Assembly: GCA_029298735.1 (NCBI GenBank)
Contig: JANSLP010000087.1
Coordinates: forward strand, 1-64,000
Length of the DNA stretch: 64,000 nucleotides
Reading direction: 5' to 3'
Source: Ophiostoma sp. CBS 140.51
Taxonomy: Eukaryota > Ascomycota > Sordariomycetes > Ophiostomatales > Ophiostomataceae
A program made the translations under genes and the position numbers. Positions 11,349-24,200 of this stretch are shown in pieces. Numbering within the stretch: the stretch's first letter is position 1; every line of letters begins with the position of its first letter. The notes under the pieces are model-generated. The model was not told the origin of the DNA, ran no database searches, and was given only the letters and a program-made list of their open reading frames with translations.

Positions 11349-12102
11349 TCTTTTGTCTTGTCTTGTCTGTTAAAAGCAACTGTAAAACTCTATTTTTTTT
11401 CTTCTTGGTTTGGTTCTGTTTCGATATACACTGTGAAGTAATATTTCTTTGGGTTTGGACTGTTTTGATTACGTTGTTGGTATTGTTTTTGGTTATCTTT
11501 TATTGGAATTGGTCGAAGTGTTTACTATTCAGGGGCAAACAAGGGGCAACAAATCGGGGGTGACTTGGCTTGTATTTTTGAGTGTACTGTATGGTTTTTC
11601 TGGTATTTCTTTCGCTCTTCTCTTCTTTGGACCTGGTCCAACTTCTGGAAATAATAGACTACCTTTTGTTTTGGCCTCAATTGATATTGGATTGATACAA
11701 CTTGCACCTTGTATTATGAGTCTTTGTGAGTACAGTTTTGAGTGCAGAACATGCACGTCACTTATAATAAGTTGCCGTTTGGGGCTGTGTTAGTCGCGGC
11801 TGGCCTCAAGCGTCAACTCTTCGCTGACGTAATTTCTGCCCCGCCCCTCTGCTTTGCCATCGCCCGTTTCGCCCGCCAACCTGCCCTCGCCCAACCCGCC
11901 TTCGCCGGCCAGAGTCATTCTGGTTCATTCTGACAAGCTAAAACCGACAATCGATACCACTATTAGGGCGCCAGTCGCAACTGCCCCAACTGTAGTATTT
12001 GAGCTCCAACGTGCCTCATTTCCAACTTGGCCATTTTCGCGGTTTTTGACGATCCTGTCCATTGGCAAACCACATACAGCCCTGCCGTGATATGCAGCCA
12101 CC
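11349..12102. other. Intergenic region before rqc2
   Basis: About 500 T/G-rich bases consistent with the 3' untranslated region of the MedA-family relative, then a C-rich stretch at 11840-11920 with repeated CGCCC and CGCC motifs that is probably the rqc2 promoter. No coding region is supported. Confidence 0.6.
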
Positions 12103-15100
12103 ATGAAGCAGCGCTTTTCCTCTCTCGATGTCCGGGTATGCCACCAGACCCCGCGCGCCACTATGCGCCCGCCCTCTACCCTTGTTCCTCCCTTGTTCTG
12201 TCGTCTCTAACCACCCCGCCATTGGCATCACCTTTTCTTACAGGCAATAAGCCACGAGCTCAACCAAGCCCTCACCGGCACCCGCATCTCCAACGTCTAC
12301 GACCTCGTCCCTCCCTCGGCCGCGTCCTCGAGCTCCTCCTCCAACAAGACCATCCTCCTCCGCTTCTCCCGCAATCAGGACAAGCACCAGCTCGTCGTCG
12401 ACTCCGGTTTCCGCTGCCACCTCACAGCCTACGATGCACGCGCCTCGGCCAATGCGGCGGCCGGCGGCAACAGTGGCGGCGGTGCGGCCAATGCGCCCTC
12501 GGCGTTTGTCAGCCGTCTGCGCACGTTTCTCAACGGTCGCCTGGTCTCGGGCGTCTCCCAGGTCGGCACGGACCGCATCATTGAGCTGCGCTTCCACGAC
12601 GGGCAGCTGCGCTTGTACCTCGAGTTCTTCTCGGCCGGCAATGTTGTCTTGACAGACGCCAACTCCAAGGTGCTGGCGCTGCAGCGCACGGTGGCGGCGT
12701 TCCGCAGTGCCAGCTTGGATGTGACGCTCAGTGTGGGCAGCCCGTACGCCATTGGCGCGCGCACAAACGTTACCGAGGTTCCGGAGCTGTCAATGGATAA
12801 GCTGCGCGAGGTGCTGGCAAAGGCAGTCGCAGCGGATGCGCCCAAGACAGCACCAGCGGGAGGTGAAAGTGCACCAGTAGTGGTGGTGCCGGCCAAGAAA
12901 AAGAAGAAGACAAAGGGCCTCAGCCGAATTCTGGCGCTGTCCTTTACGGACCTCTCTCAGGTGCTGATCGACCACAACCTGTTGCTGTCTGGCTTCGACA
13001 CGACAACTGCGGCCCAGCCTGAGGATATCCTTGCCGACGAGGCACGCTTGCAAGCCCTGCTAAAGGTGCTGCAGGCCGTGCGCACTGAGACGGAGGGCCT
13101 GACCAAGGCTGGCGCTAACTGCCGTGGTTACATTATTGCGACAAAGAAGGAGGTGCCTGAGGGTGAAGCAAAGGCAGCAGAAGAGGCACAGGCGCAGGCA
13201 CAGACACAGGCACAGGCAGAGGCGGGACCTACGGAACCGGCAAGCGAAAGCACGACCCCGCCGCCGTCGAAGCGGACCGATCTCGATTATGTCGACTTTC
13301 ACCCCTTTAGCCCGCGCCAGTTTGAGCTTGACCCCAAATACGTCGTCCTGCCCTTTGACACTTTTAATCAGGCCGCCGACGAGTTCTATTCGCACCTCCA
13401 GGGCCTCAAGGCCGACCGCCAGGTCCACCAGCAAGAGTCGGCCGCCTCCAAGAAGCTCGAGGCTACTCGGCGAGACCAGGCACAGCGCATCGAGTCCCTC
13501 CAGGAAACGCAGCAGCTCAATGCCCGCAAAGCCGCCGCCATCCAGGCCAACCAGGACTGGGTGCAGCTGGCCATTGATGCCGTCAACGAGCAGCTGCAGC
13601 TGGGCATGGACTGGGGCGATCTCGAAGTGATGATTGAGAACAGCGCCAGCAGCAACCCGGTGGCCGCCCTCATCAAGCTGCCCATGAAACTGGCCGAGGG
13701 CACCATTACCCTGCGTCTTGATGAGGAGCCTGAAGAAGGCTGGGAGGAAGAGTACGAAGACGGCGCCTACGATCAGGACCAGGACGGTACTGGCGGCGAA
13801 GACCAAGACGCAGACGAGGGCCGCAAGATGATTGACATCGACGTCAAGCTGTCCCTGTCTGCTTGGAGCAACGCCCGCGAGTACTACGACCAGAAACGTG
13901 TGGCCGCCGTCAAGGAGCAAAAGACCAAGGAAGTCACGTCGATGGCATTGCGCAATGCCGAAAAGAAGGTGGCCGAGGAGCTCAAGCGTGTGCAAAAGAC
14001 GGGCAAGCCCGCCCCGCAACTGATCCGCCGCCAGCTTTGGTTCGAAAAGTTCTTGTGGTTTATTTCGTCCGACGGTCACTTGATCCTGGCCGCCCGCGAG
14101 TCACAGCAGTGCGAGATGCTGTACCGGCAGCACCTGCGTCGTGGTGATGTCTATGTGCACGCCGACCTCAAGGGCTCGCCCGGCATGATTATCATCAAGA
14201 ACCGGCCTGACACGGACGTCGACGCGCCCATCCCTCCCGCAACGCTGGCTCAAGCCGGCACGCTGGCCGTCTGCGCCTCCGAGGCCTGGGACACCAAGGC
14301 CGGCATGGGCGCCTACTGGGTACACTCGAACCAGGTCTTCAAGTCGACGGTCAACGGCGATATTCTGCCGCCCGGATCCTTTGACATTCGCGGCGAGAAG
14401 AACCACATGCCGCCGCCGCAGCGTGTCCTTGGCTTTGGTCTGTACTTTAAGATTAGCGATGCCAGCCGCGTCAACCACGGCAAGCACCAGGTTGTTGTGC
14501 CGCAGAACAATGCAGATGACAGCCGGCCGGTCGAGGACGATGAAGACGAGGAGGAAGATGAAGAAGAGGAGGAAGAGGAGGTGGCAGAGGCTGAAACTAA
14601 GGGTGTAGAGGAGAAGCCTGCCGAAGAGGAAGAAAAGGAGGAAGAAGAGCCCACGCCCGAAACTCCAGCAGAATCTGCGGAACCGACCGAAGAGGCCTCA
14701 GAGGAAACCACAAAAGATACAGAGGACGATGGAGAGGAAGCGGCCGAAAAGGAGGATGACGAAGACACAGAGTCAGCCGCGCCAGCAGCAGGCTGGCTCG
14801 GCAAGGCCAAATCACACCTTCGCGCCAGCTCCCCGACACCCTCCCGCGGCTCGAGCGTCAACACCAGCTCTGGGGGTAGTGGTTCCAAGCGTGGCCAAAA
14901 GGGCAAAGCCAAGAAGCTCGCCAAGTACAAGGACCAGGACGATGAGGACCGCGCCCGTGCCGAGAAGCTGATTGGTATTGCCGCGGGACGCGAAAAGCAA
15001 GAGGCCAAGCTGCGCGCCAAGGCCCAGCGCGAGGCCGAGATTGCCGCCTACGAGGAGCGCCGCCGCATCCAAAAGGAGAAGCAGATGCAAAAGATGCGCG

Positions 15101-15681
15101 ACTACGAAGCTGTTAGGCAGGCCAAGCTGCAGGCAGGTGCCGGTGGCGACAATGTCGGGGCTGGTGACGACGGAGACGACGCCGACGCTGGCAACCTTGA
15201 CCTGATCAACTCGCTGGTGGCCCGCCCTGCCCCCGGCGACGAGATTTTGGAGGTGGTACCCGTCTGCGGTCCCTGGATGGCCTTGTCCAAGCTCAAGTAC
15301 AAGGTCAAGCTGCAGCCCGGCCCGACGAAAAAGGGCCGCGCGATGCGGGACGTGCTGGAGCGTTGGCGGCGCGCAGGCGAGGCCGGCAAGACCAACAGCA
15401 ACATTATCGACGAGGAGAGCCGCGATCCGGAGCGCATGTGGCCGCGCGAGGTCGAGCTGATTTCGGGCATCAAGATGGAGGAGGCGTCCAACAGTGTTCC
15501 TGTTGGCAAGCTGACTCTGATGCAGGGCGGGGGCTTTGGCGGCAGTGGAGGCGGTGGAGGTGGTGGTGGTAAGGGCGGTGGAAAGAGTGGTGCTAAAGGA
15601 GGTAGTGGAAAGGGCAAGGGAGTCGGAAAGAGTGGTGCCGGAGGCGGCAAAGGCGGCAAGGGAGGTGGTGGAAAGAGGTAG
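12103..15681 (+). CDS. rqc2: Rqc2/NEMF (Tae2) ribosome-associated quality control factor
   Basis: Exons 12103-12135 and 12244-15681 (intron GTATGC...TTACAG, 108 bp, phase 0) give 1156 residues. The start MKQRFSSLDVRAISHELNQA matches the NEMF/Rqc2 N-terminus. The NFACT-N domain follows (about 1-510), with Asp9 and the Asp121-Arg122 pair at positions equivalent to residues needed for CAT tailing in yeast. A coiled coil lies at about 420-470 and the NFACT-R domain at about 610-740, with the motif DVYVHADLKGSPG. A very acidic linker spans about 772-858, and the NFACT-C region about 1000-1060. The protein binds the 60S subunit carrying a stalled nascent chain, recruits Ltn1/Listerin and adds C-terminal Ala/Thr. 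The last 50 residues are almost only Gly, Lys and Ser. A short Gln-Ala repeat lies at about 318-334. Confidence 0.95.
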
Positions 15682-16113
15682 TGAAGTGAAGAAGAGTGAA
15701 TGGAAAGCGAGAAGCAAGTGAAGTGAAGGCCAGTAAAGGCCAGTAAAGACCAGAGACTCGGACATATCCAAAAATTAATCAAAAGACAGCCCTGACTGTC
15801 ATTGATACATCAAGGTCACGATAGGAAGCATGCACGTTTAAAAATATTTGTATAGATAGAAAAAACCTATTCTTTTTTATGCCACCGGTAGTTGTGTATT
15901 TTGACAAAACCCTGGACATTAACGACAAAATACAAAGGGACAAGATCAGACAAGGACAGTCTCTTTTTCTACCCTACCAACAATAACAACAAAAAATAAA
16001 AAGATTGAAGACGTTAAAAAAGAAAACGCTGACCCGAAAGCATTTCTCTAAAATAATAATAGACACCCAAGTTTGTTTGCACCTGACTAGTGACGTCGAC
16101 GTTGGAAAAGATA
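15682..16113. other. Shared 3' region of convergent rqc2 and sec21
   Basis: A/T-rich after about 15770, with no coding sequence. A 10-bp unit GGCCAGTAAA occurs twice in tandem at 15728-15747 and degenerates after that. The genes end 432 bases apart, so their 3' untranslated regions may overlap. Confidence 0.7.
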
Positions 16114-19048
16114 TTAACCCAGAGCGGCGACAATCAGAGCCGACACGCCCTCCTCCTCGCTGCGGACCGTCACCTTGGTGGTCACGCCCGACTTGGACGA
16201 GTAGGCCATGCGCACATTGGCAACAACACGGCCGCCATTGACCGTCTTGCCCAGCAGCTTGAGCGTGTGCGTGGTCTGGCTCTGCGGGATGTCGGTGCCC
16301 TCGAGCGGCTGCAGCGACAGCGTCTTGGCCAGCTGCTCTGTGGCGTCGACAATGCTCTTGACGCCGCCCAGCTGCAGTGTCTCCTCCGACTCCTCGCCCG
16401 ACGCACCAATCTGCTCCCACAGGTGGGCAAAGTTGCTCGCAAACGTGGGGATGACGTAGTCGCTGCCGGCCAGCTCAAACTCCGACACCTCGTACTCGTC
16501 GTCGTAGCCCGTGTCCTCGGGCTCGCCCGTCGTCGGGTCAATCTCCTTGCTGGTGAACTTGAGCACGTTGGAGAAGTTGCTCGTCGGCAGCGCGTCGGCA
16601 CCGCCCACCTTGCGCAGCGCCACGTACACCTTGCCCGGCTCGTCCGTGGCCAGGCGCTCGGCCTGCAGGATAAACACCTCCTCGACCTCCTCGTCGTCCG
16701 AGGGCGTGGCCACCACCGACACGTTCTCCAGGACCGTGTCCGGCAGCGTGTTCTTGACCTCGTACTGCAACACAATGTGCTCCTTGAAGATGTGCTTGAC
16801 CACGCTGACGACGTACTCCGTCTCCGCCTCCGTCAGCTCAATGACCGGCGACGACTTGAGCACGGCGCCAAACTCCTTCATCTCGGGGATCTGGAGCAGC
16901 TCCTGCGCGTACTTTTGGGCCTGGCCCGACGCGGTGGCGGCAGCCTCAGCGCCCGTCGCAGCCGTCTTGGTCGGGCCAAGCTTGGGCGCCTTGAGCGTGG
17001 GCGCCGTGGCCGTCAGCTTCTTAGTACGGTCCTCGGCATCGGCCTGCTCACGCGTGACAACCGGGATCGTCGAGATGTCGAAGGGCGCGGCAAACGTCTC
17101 CTTGTCGTCGGCCGTGACGTATGTGATGAGCTGGTGCTCAAAGTAGGACAGAGAGTACATGTTTTCTGGGGGTGTTAGTGGTTGCTATTTTGTTTTTGCA
17201 AGAGGAGAACGTACCATTCTTGACAAAGCGCGTCGAGAGCTCGTCGGGCTCCTCCATTAACCGCAGGCTGAGCGTGGCACGGTCGCGGACCTCGTCGTCG
17301 ACGTCGTCCAGGCAGCGCGAGAGCAGCACCTGCACACTCTTCTTGACCTCGGGGTCCTTCTGCGCGACACCAAACTTGGCCAGCGCTGTGACAGCGGCGG
17401 CACGCACAATGGCGTTCTCGAGCACGACACGGTTGTAGATGTAGCGGATGTACTTGGTCGGCTGCGACGTCTTGGGGCCCTCAATACCCAGCAAGTGCAG
17501 GATGCGCACGGCAAGCTTAGTGAACTCGCAATCCTCGATAAACTCGCAAAGGTGAGCCAGCGCGTCCTCCTTGGAATCCGGAACAAACTTGATTAGGTCA
17601 AACATGCTCTCGACCACGGCGCGCTTAAACTCGTAGCCGCCCTCGTCGCGCAGAATGCCGCTGAGGAAGGTGAGCATGCCAGCCTGCTTGCTGGGGAACT
17701 TGAGGCACAGCGTGCGGATTGCCTCGACAATGGTAATCTTGAACTCGTCGGTGATCTCGGACATGAAGCCGCTAATCTGCTTCATAAGGCGGTCGACGCT
17801 GGCTTCGTTGCCCGTCTTGAGCAGAGTCGTAATGGCAAACGTGGCGATGGAGCGGTTGCTGTTGGAGATGAGCAGCTCAATGTCCGGGTTGCAGACGTGC
17901 ACGGCCTGCGGCTTGAACGACGCAAAGTTGTGCAGGATGCGCAGAGCAGCGAACTTGGTGACGGCGCGCGGCGACGTCAGGAAAAGCTGCAGCACGTGCA
18001 CGGCCTGCGAGACCTCGGCGTCCGTCACATCGCGCAGGTCGCAGATGGCCTTGGCGGCCTCAAAGTTGACCATTTCGCTCTTGTGGCGCAGCCAGCCGTC
18101 GAGCAGCGTGACCATGGACGGGCGCAGCGTGGGGTCCTCTTCGGCGAGCTGGGCGGCCAGACGCACGAGCAGCACGACGGCAGCCGGGCTCTTGACGGCG
18201 CCGGCGACGCCAAACTGCTTGACCATCTTGACGAGGGCCATCTTGTCGTGCATGCGCATCTGATAGAGCAGGCCGATGGCGTGGTACTGGGTCATGGACG
18301 AGCTGTTGACGGGCATGGCGTTGGACGATGAGAAGCCCAGCGAGAAACCGCCGGAGCTCTTGGTGTTGGCGGCGGCCTCCTGGGTCTCGCTCTGCCAGCG
18401 GCGGACGACATCGCGGGCAATGGGCAGCAGGTGGTAGGACGAGATGAGGGCGGCCGACGAAACGGAGGGGCTGCGGTCGACAATGGCGGTCTTGATGACG
18501 CGCTCGATGGACTGGACGGTGGTGGCGTCGATGATGCGGCACAGGGCGCGGATGGCGTTGGGCCGATAGATGTAGTCGCCGCTGCCGCCGGTATCCTTCA
18601 TGATGGTGCTAGTCACCATGATAATGTCCTCGGCCGAGTGGGCGAGCTCCTTGATGACCAGGTGCACCATCTGGCGCAGGCTGGCATCCTTATTCTGGAA
18701 CAGCTTCGAGATGCCAAAGAAGAGCTCCGTGGCCTCAGTTGTCGGGAATCGCTCGCCGGTGTAGAGCAGCAGGGCGATCTTGGTGAGCAGGATGCGGCAT
18801 TGGCGCGGTTGGATCGGGGAGCGGTTGAAAAGACGTGCTGGAGGGTGGGTGAAGAAGCAAATGTTAGCATTGGCTCGTCCATTGGTTGATGGGAGAACGT
18901 TGATGATCCTCAAACGTATGACCCCCTAAATGAAGCTATTCCCAAATATAGCAATGGTAGATTGGGACTGACCTTCTTGGAAGACCTGCGTGCGGTCAAC
19001 CCGCACGAGGCTGCCATCGGCATCCTCGTCCCTCTTGCCGTAGTTCAT
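16114..19048 (-). CDS. sec21: Coatomer subunit gamma (Sec21)
   Basis: Three minus-strand exons, 18973-19048, 17215-18837 and 16114-17165, join in phase 1 at both introns (135 and 49 bp; donors GTCAGT and GTACGT, acceptors CCAG) to give 916 residues, the usual length for the family. The protein begins MNYGKRDEDADGSLVRVDRT and continues into an adaptin-type helical-repeat trunk: TEATELFFGISKLFQNKD, NAIRALCRIIDATT, RSPSVSSAALISSYHLLPIA. The C-terminal third carries the gamma appendage (ear) fold, ending in the antiparallel-strand region before the stop at 16114. Sec21 is part of the F-subcomplex of COPI, which coats Golgi-derived vesicles for retrograde transport to the endoplasmic reticulum. 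The gene is convergent with rqc2. Confidence 0.97.
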
Positions 19049-21284
19049 CGTGGGCGGCAAAATAGCGACAATGGGTGGACAGGATGGGGTGGTGGTGATG
19101 GAAGTCGGAAAGTCGGAGGGAGGATGGCGGAGGGGACACTTTGTGCAAGCTGGAATAGGGATATCGCGACGTATGCCAAATTCCCCCCTTGCCCCACATC
19201 CACCCTCACGCTTTTGGGCATTTGGGGGGAAGCTGCACACCGGTTCGACAGTCACGTGCAAATAAGGACAGCGTTGAGACGGAAGCTCGAGAAATTAGGG
19301 CCACATAAACAGGTGACCCCACAAAATTGGCGCCACACTTCTCTAGCCACAATTTAGTTGTCAAAGTGACTGCAAAGTAAGATACATGTACCTTGTACCT
19401 CTACAGTGCGCGTCAACATCAGGGGCAATAACAACACGGCCATCTATGCATCGAAACAGCGAGATCAAAGGCCTTCAACGACGAAACAATCAAACGATAA
19501 GGAAATCGATGATGCAAATGCACCAGTTATTTTCACAGGAAAGTATAAGATGGTCCTTTGATTAAAAGTGGCCGATAATATCAAGAGAAAGCAGACCGTG
19601 TGTGAGTTGCGGCGTGGTTTCGCGTGCTTGTTATTGTATTTTGGAGCGGTAATAAGCACCGCGATATCGCTCGCATCCACAGAGCCAAATGTTCTTGTGT
19701 GTATGTGTCTGGCTGCATTGCATTCCCATCTTGCAGAAACATTTGCCAAGTGGCAGTGTGTTTTGCACGGTGGCTGTCGAGACTATAAACGGACGTGTTT
19801 GCGTCTCTTTGTCTGCTTCACTGTTGGCCCGTTTGATGATATCGGTGCCTGAGGGCTGTTGCATGCAGCTTCACTGCTTTGTGGCTGGTCCAGTTTCTTT
19901 AGAAGTTAACAGCTTCATGACGCGTGAATTTTCTTGCTGCAGATAGAGTACTATCTCCAGAGCTGAATGCACTACAGTCTCCGCTACGACTACTGCCGAA
20001 GAGCCTCATCTGTCTTGGGAAGAGCGACGGCTGTGAATGCTAGTGCCATTTCCCCTCCCCTTTCTTCTTTCCATTTCTTTATATTTCTTTTCATTCTGCA
20101 CCTGGCCGTTTTGCTTCGGCCAAGCTTCAGCAGCCATCTGCCTATCACGCCATCCCCCCATGATCAAGGGCTGCATACCCAATGGTCTCCTTCCATTGAC
20201 AGCTTCGATGGCATCCCTTTCTTTTTAAGTGCAGCTTCTGCTTCCTATGGTTGAGTCGCTTCCTGGTCTTCTGTTTCTGCTCTCACTGACGCGTCATATT
20301 TGTTTATGGAAAGCCAGTAGTGAGGCCTCTCATCTGGCAAGAACGGAAGGTGCACCGTTGGGACCTTCCTCTGTTGCGGCTCCAAGAACCGGACTCGACG
20401 GCCGGCCGGCATTATCTCACACTCTCCTCCAGCTGTTACGGAAGAAGTAACTGAACGGCCACTGTCGGCAGGAACACACCTTCTGTCTGCGGCAGAAGTA
20501 CAATGATGGCCTCCGGAGTACTTCATCATTATCACACCCCTCTTCACAGTCGCGATGGGGAAACAATGATAATATAGCTACCGGAAGCCTGGTAGAAGCG
20601 ACACGCTCTCTATACGATGCACTCGCACCCAATGAGCTCTCTTGGCTGGCCTGAAGTGTGCTGTATGATGCACAGTAGCACAGTGGTCTATCGCAAGAAA
20701 TATATCGGTGCATTGCCTCGAGGCTCAAGGAAGGTGCGTCCTATTGTCGTCTGCTCACTCCTTCCTGTTCTGTTGAATGAAAATGATGGTCTTTTGAGAG
20801 CTGGCCTTTAGTTGCTAGGTATATTTTATTGACCCCCCCTTCTGTCCTGGTTGGGGACGTGGCTGCCCTAACTTGACACAGTAGAGAATTTTTGATCACT
20901 GCTCTTTCCTTTGGCTAGGGACACGAAACAAACTCCCGTATTGTCGTGATTTTTTTCTGACTTTCCCCTCTTGCTTCTCCGGTTTCTCTTCTTTTTTGAT
21001 CTGGCTTACCACCTTCTATTTCGTGTAGAGTCTCTGCCTCTGCGGCCAACCCTTTTCTTTTTTCCTCTGCTTGTCTATCACGAACTTTCTTTTTTTTTTT
21101 TCTATTCTCCTTTCTTTTGCGTTCATCGCCTCTCTTCACACCCCTAGTTGTCGTCTTTCGGGCGAACCTTGTTATGTTGTGAGGCAAAAACGCGATGTTG
21201 CTCGTAGCATCACCAACCAACCGACCACCCACAAACTCATCTCGACACCTCCCCAAAAGCCTCGATTGCCCGGCAGTCTATAGA
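19049..21284. other. Divergent promoter region between sec21 and the 1044-residue protein gene
   Basis: No open frame here has both a sound ATG and coding bias. The first few hundred bases are presumably the sec21 promoter. From 20930 to 21130 the plus strand has strongly pyrimidine-rich tracts, consistent with the leader of the gene starting at 21285. Confidence 0.5.
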
Positions 21285-24200
21285 ATGGACTCTTCTGGCA
21301 TGTTGCAGAAGACCGCGTCCTTTTACGAGCCTAGAAACGACGCTTCCCCCCAAGTTGACCGCCGTCTCGACCAAGATTTCGACGAAGAGGTCCCCACGTA
21401 CCCAACTGTGTAAGTTTCCGTCATAAGAACTTTGCGGGCCCAATACTTCTTCAACACTCTACAAAACTATACCATTCTTTTCTTTGTCTTCTTACAGTCA
21501 TGCAGAGGTGCTTTTCAAAACTTTCGGATTAGTTTTGGGCTCGCGATGCTCTTTTGACCAATCTACCTTTTTTTTTTTTAAATCGTGACTTTTTTGTCTG
21601 AGCTCGGTTTGCATCAATACCGATATCTCAACAACAAAACGTTCCCATTCTACAAAAGTACCCTCTGCATGACCTTGAGAAGCAGGATATTTTGAATAGG
21701 AGAGTTTTGTCAAGATAGTGTCAAAATTGAGCACATAATGTTCTTATGGCCGCTTGTGCACCATCTTGGAGCCTCGCCGTTTTTTGACCTTTTTGCACAC
21801 AACTACCCTCTATCGCCACTTTTTTGCTACCAAAACCAATTTGCATCCCCTACCCTTAACCCTACAACGCAGCGCAAGCAGAAACATCACTTTCATTGCT
21901 TTTCCTCCTGTCGTCGCTCGTCAATTTGCCCTTTTTTCACTTTACCCTCACATTTCGTGTGATTATAATCCAGCCCCTTTCTTGGGCACATCTTGTCTCT
22001 TGCTTCCAGCGTCGTTTCTTTCGTCATGTCCTTTGCCTTTCCCCCCTTTCATCTTCTCCCCTGTAGCTTCCTCTTTGGCTTTTAATTCCCACCCTCTTTC
22101 TGTCTTATTTTATCATTCTGCTTCTAACAGTCCTCCCTCTCTCTCAGGCCAGTCAATCGTCCGCACCGCCAGACCCACGTTTTTGAAAGGCCTATTCGAC
22201 CCCACGAGCGTGGGCTTTGGCCCCAGAAGACGTATCCTGGGAGACGCGGTCAGAATCTTTTCTTGTCTGACAAGAACTCTCTTCAAGACCTCCCCGACCA
22301 TCAAGACCAACCGCCTTCGCACGCAGAAGACGTTGCCATGGCCGATTCTTACCAGCAAGCCGGGCCTTCTGGCCACTATACATCGCATGGAACCTCTGGT
22401 CGCGTTGTGAGCAACAAGTTTGTTGCCATTAACACGAACTGGTCGGGTCCAAACAATGCCGGTGGGCAAGCTGTTCCTGTTCCGAGCGGACAACGTTCTG
22501 TGAAGGCTGGACATGCCATGGAGACCTCCGAAGAGAGCGCTCCCAGAGCAGCTGTCGCACGCAATCGGGCCGTGGCCGCTGCTGGTTTGTCTGCCTCAAA
22601 CGTGCGTAAGCGTGGCATGACTGAGACTCGAGATGAACTGATTGACCCCAAGTTGTTCGGCATGGACACTGTGATGTCTGATGTATCCCAAGAGCAGCCG
22701 GCTCCTGCAAAGAACGAGGTACGTTCGGACGACGGTGGTCGGTCTGGCGGTCAGCTTGCGGTCTATGAACCTGACTCTGAGAGCATGTTCGTCGAGCAGT
22801 GGCCCGAGGACAATGCGGTGCGCGACAATCCCCCCAGCTCCCCGGGAAGCGATACCACTGTGATTGCAAAGCCATCGGAGCTGGCCAATCGTTCGTCTGG
22901 TCCGGTCAACTACGTCTACCCCGAGCCTCTTGACCCCAATGAAGTTGCTGCTCCCCAGACTTCTACGTTCAAGCCTGGCGGTACTGTTCTGAGACTCGAG
23001 GATCAAGAAAACCAGATCGACGCAGCGTCCCACATGCACACGGGCAACGAGGCTGGCTGCCTCCCACCGATAGGTATATTCCGGCATCACAGTCCCATCT
23101 ATGAGGACAAGCGGATCGAAAACTTCGGCTTCGCCAGCGACAAGTACACACATGTCAGACGCACTGGTGGCCCTTTTGGCCCACCTCCCCAAAACGACGA
23201 CGATACCGACAAGATGGAGGAGGAACGCCAAGAGTTCTACAAACAAGTCCATCAACCACACGCTGAAGCCTATGCCAATGGCCAGCCTCGACTGTCCCCG
23301 CCGCGGACGGTGGTGACCAAACCAACCCAACGCCGTGCAACCGCGCAGTTCACTGCTGCACCCATCGTCTCTCCACACCGCCCGACCGTGCGCATTTCTC
23401 TTCCTACCTTTGAGGAAGGTGAGTTCGTTCTCATGCAGCAGCGGCTCGCGCGGGCCCAAGCGGAGAAAAAACTGCAAATGGAGCACCAAGCGAGGCTGCA
23501 GGCACAGGCCCAAATAGAAGCACAGCTTCAAGCACAGGCCCAGACCCAGGCACAACTGCAGGCTCAGGCACAGGCCGCTCAGGTGCAACCTCAGATGCAA
23601 GCACAAGCACAAGCACAAGCCCAGGCACAGGCCAAGGCACAGGCACAGGCGCAGGCGCAGGCCCAAATGCAGGCACGAGTGCAGGAGCGACTGCAAGTGC
23701 AAGCTCCAACGCCCCAAGCACTGGACCAAGATCAACAGACGGACTCTGGGATGTGCTATGGGGGTTTCGAGGAAGAAGACGAAGACGAGCAGATTCCGGC
23801 GCAAACCCATCCCGTCCCTCCCCATGCACCCCCGGCTCTGCCTCAGGTCAAGCCGATGCAGACCAAACCCAAGCCCACACAGACCAGTCCCCAGCCTCCG
23901 TCAGTTGTTAAGCAACACGAGGAGATAATTGTTCGAGAACGGAAGGAAGCTGCGCAGTTGCTGCAGGATCTCATAGCACTTCAGGTCGAGGAAGAATCGC
24001 AATACCCCGCGCCGGCACAGAAGACTGCACTGGCACTGAAGTATGACGAAATCAAGGAATCAACGAGTAAGTGGGCGGCGGAGTATCCGGACTATGAGGC
24101 GCATTTTTTGAGAATGGAACGCAAAGCAAAAGAGGAACCTAAACAACCCAAACAACCCCAAAAATATAAAAAGTTCAAGGTGGATGTGTCCCAAATACAA

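Noticed and set aside
16090..17178. 362-codon frame antisense to sec21 exon 3
   Set aside because: A shadow of strong codon bias in sec21. The sec21 exon joins perfectly to its neighbours.
20640..20720. Possible tRNA, because TAGCACAGTGG resembles an A box
   Set aside because: No matching B box, and no 7-base acceptor pairing at a suitable distance.
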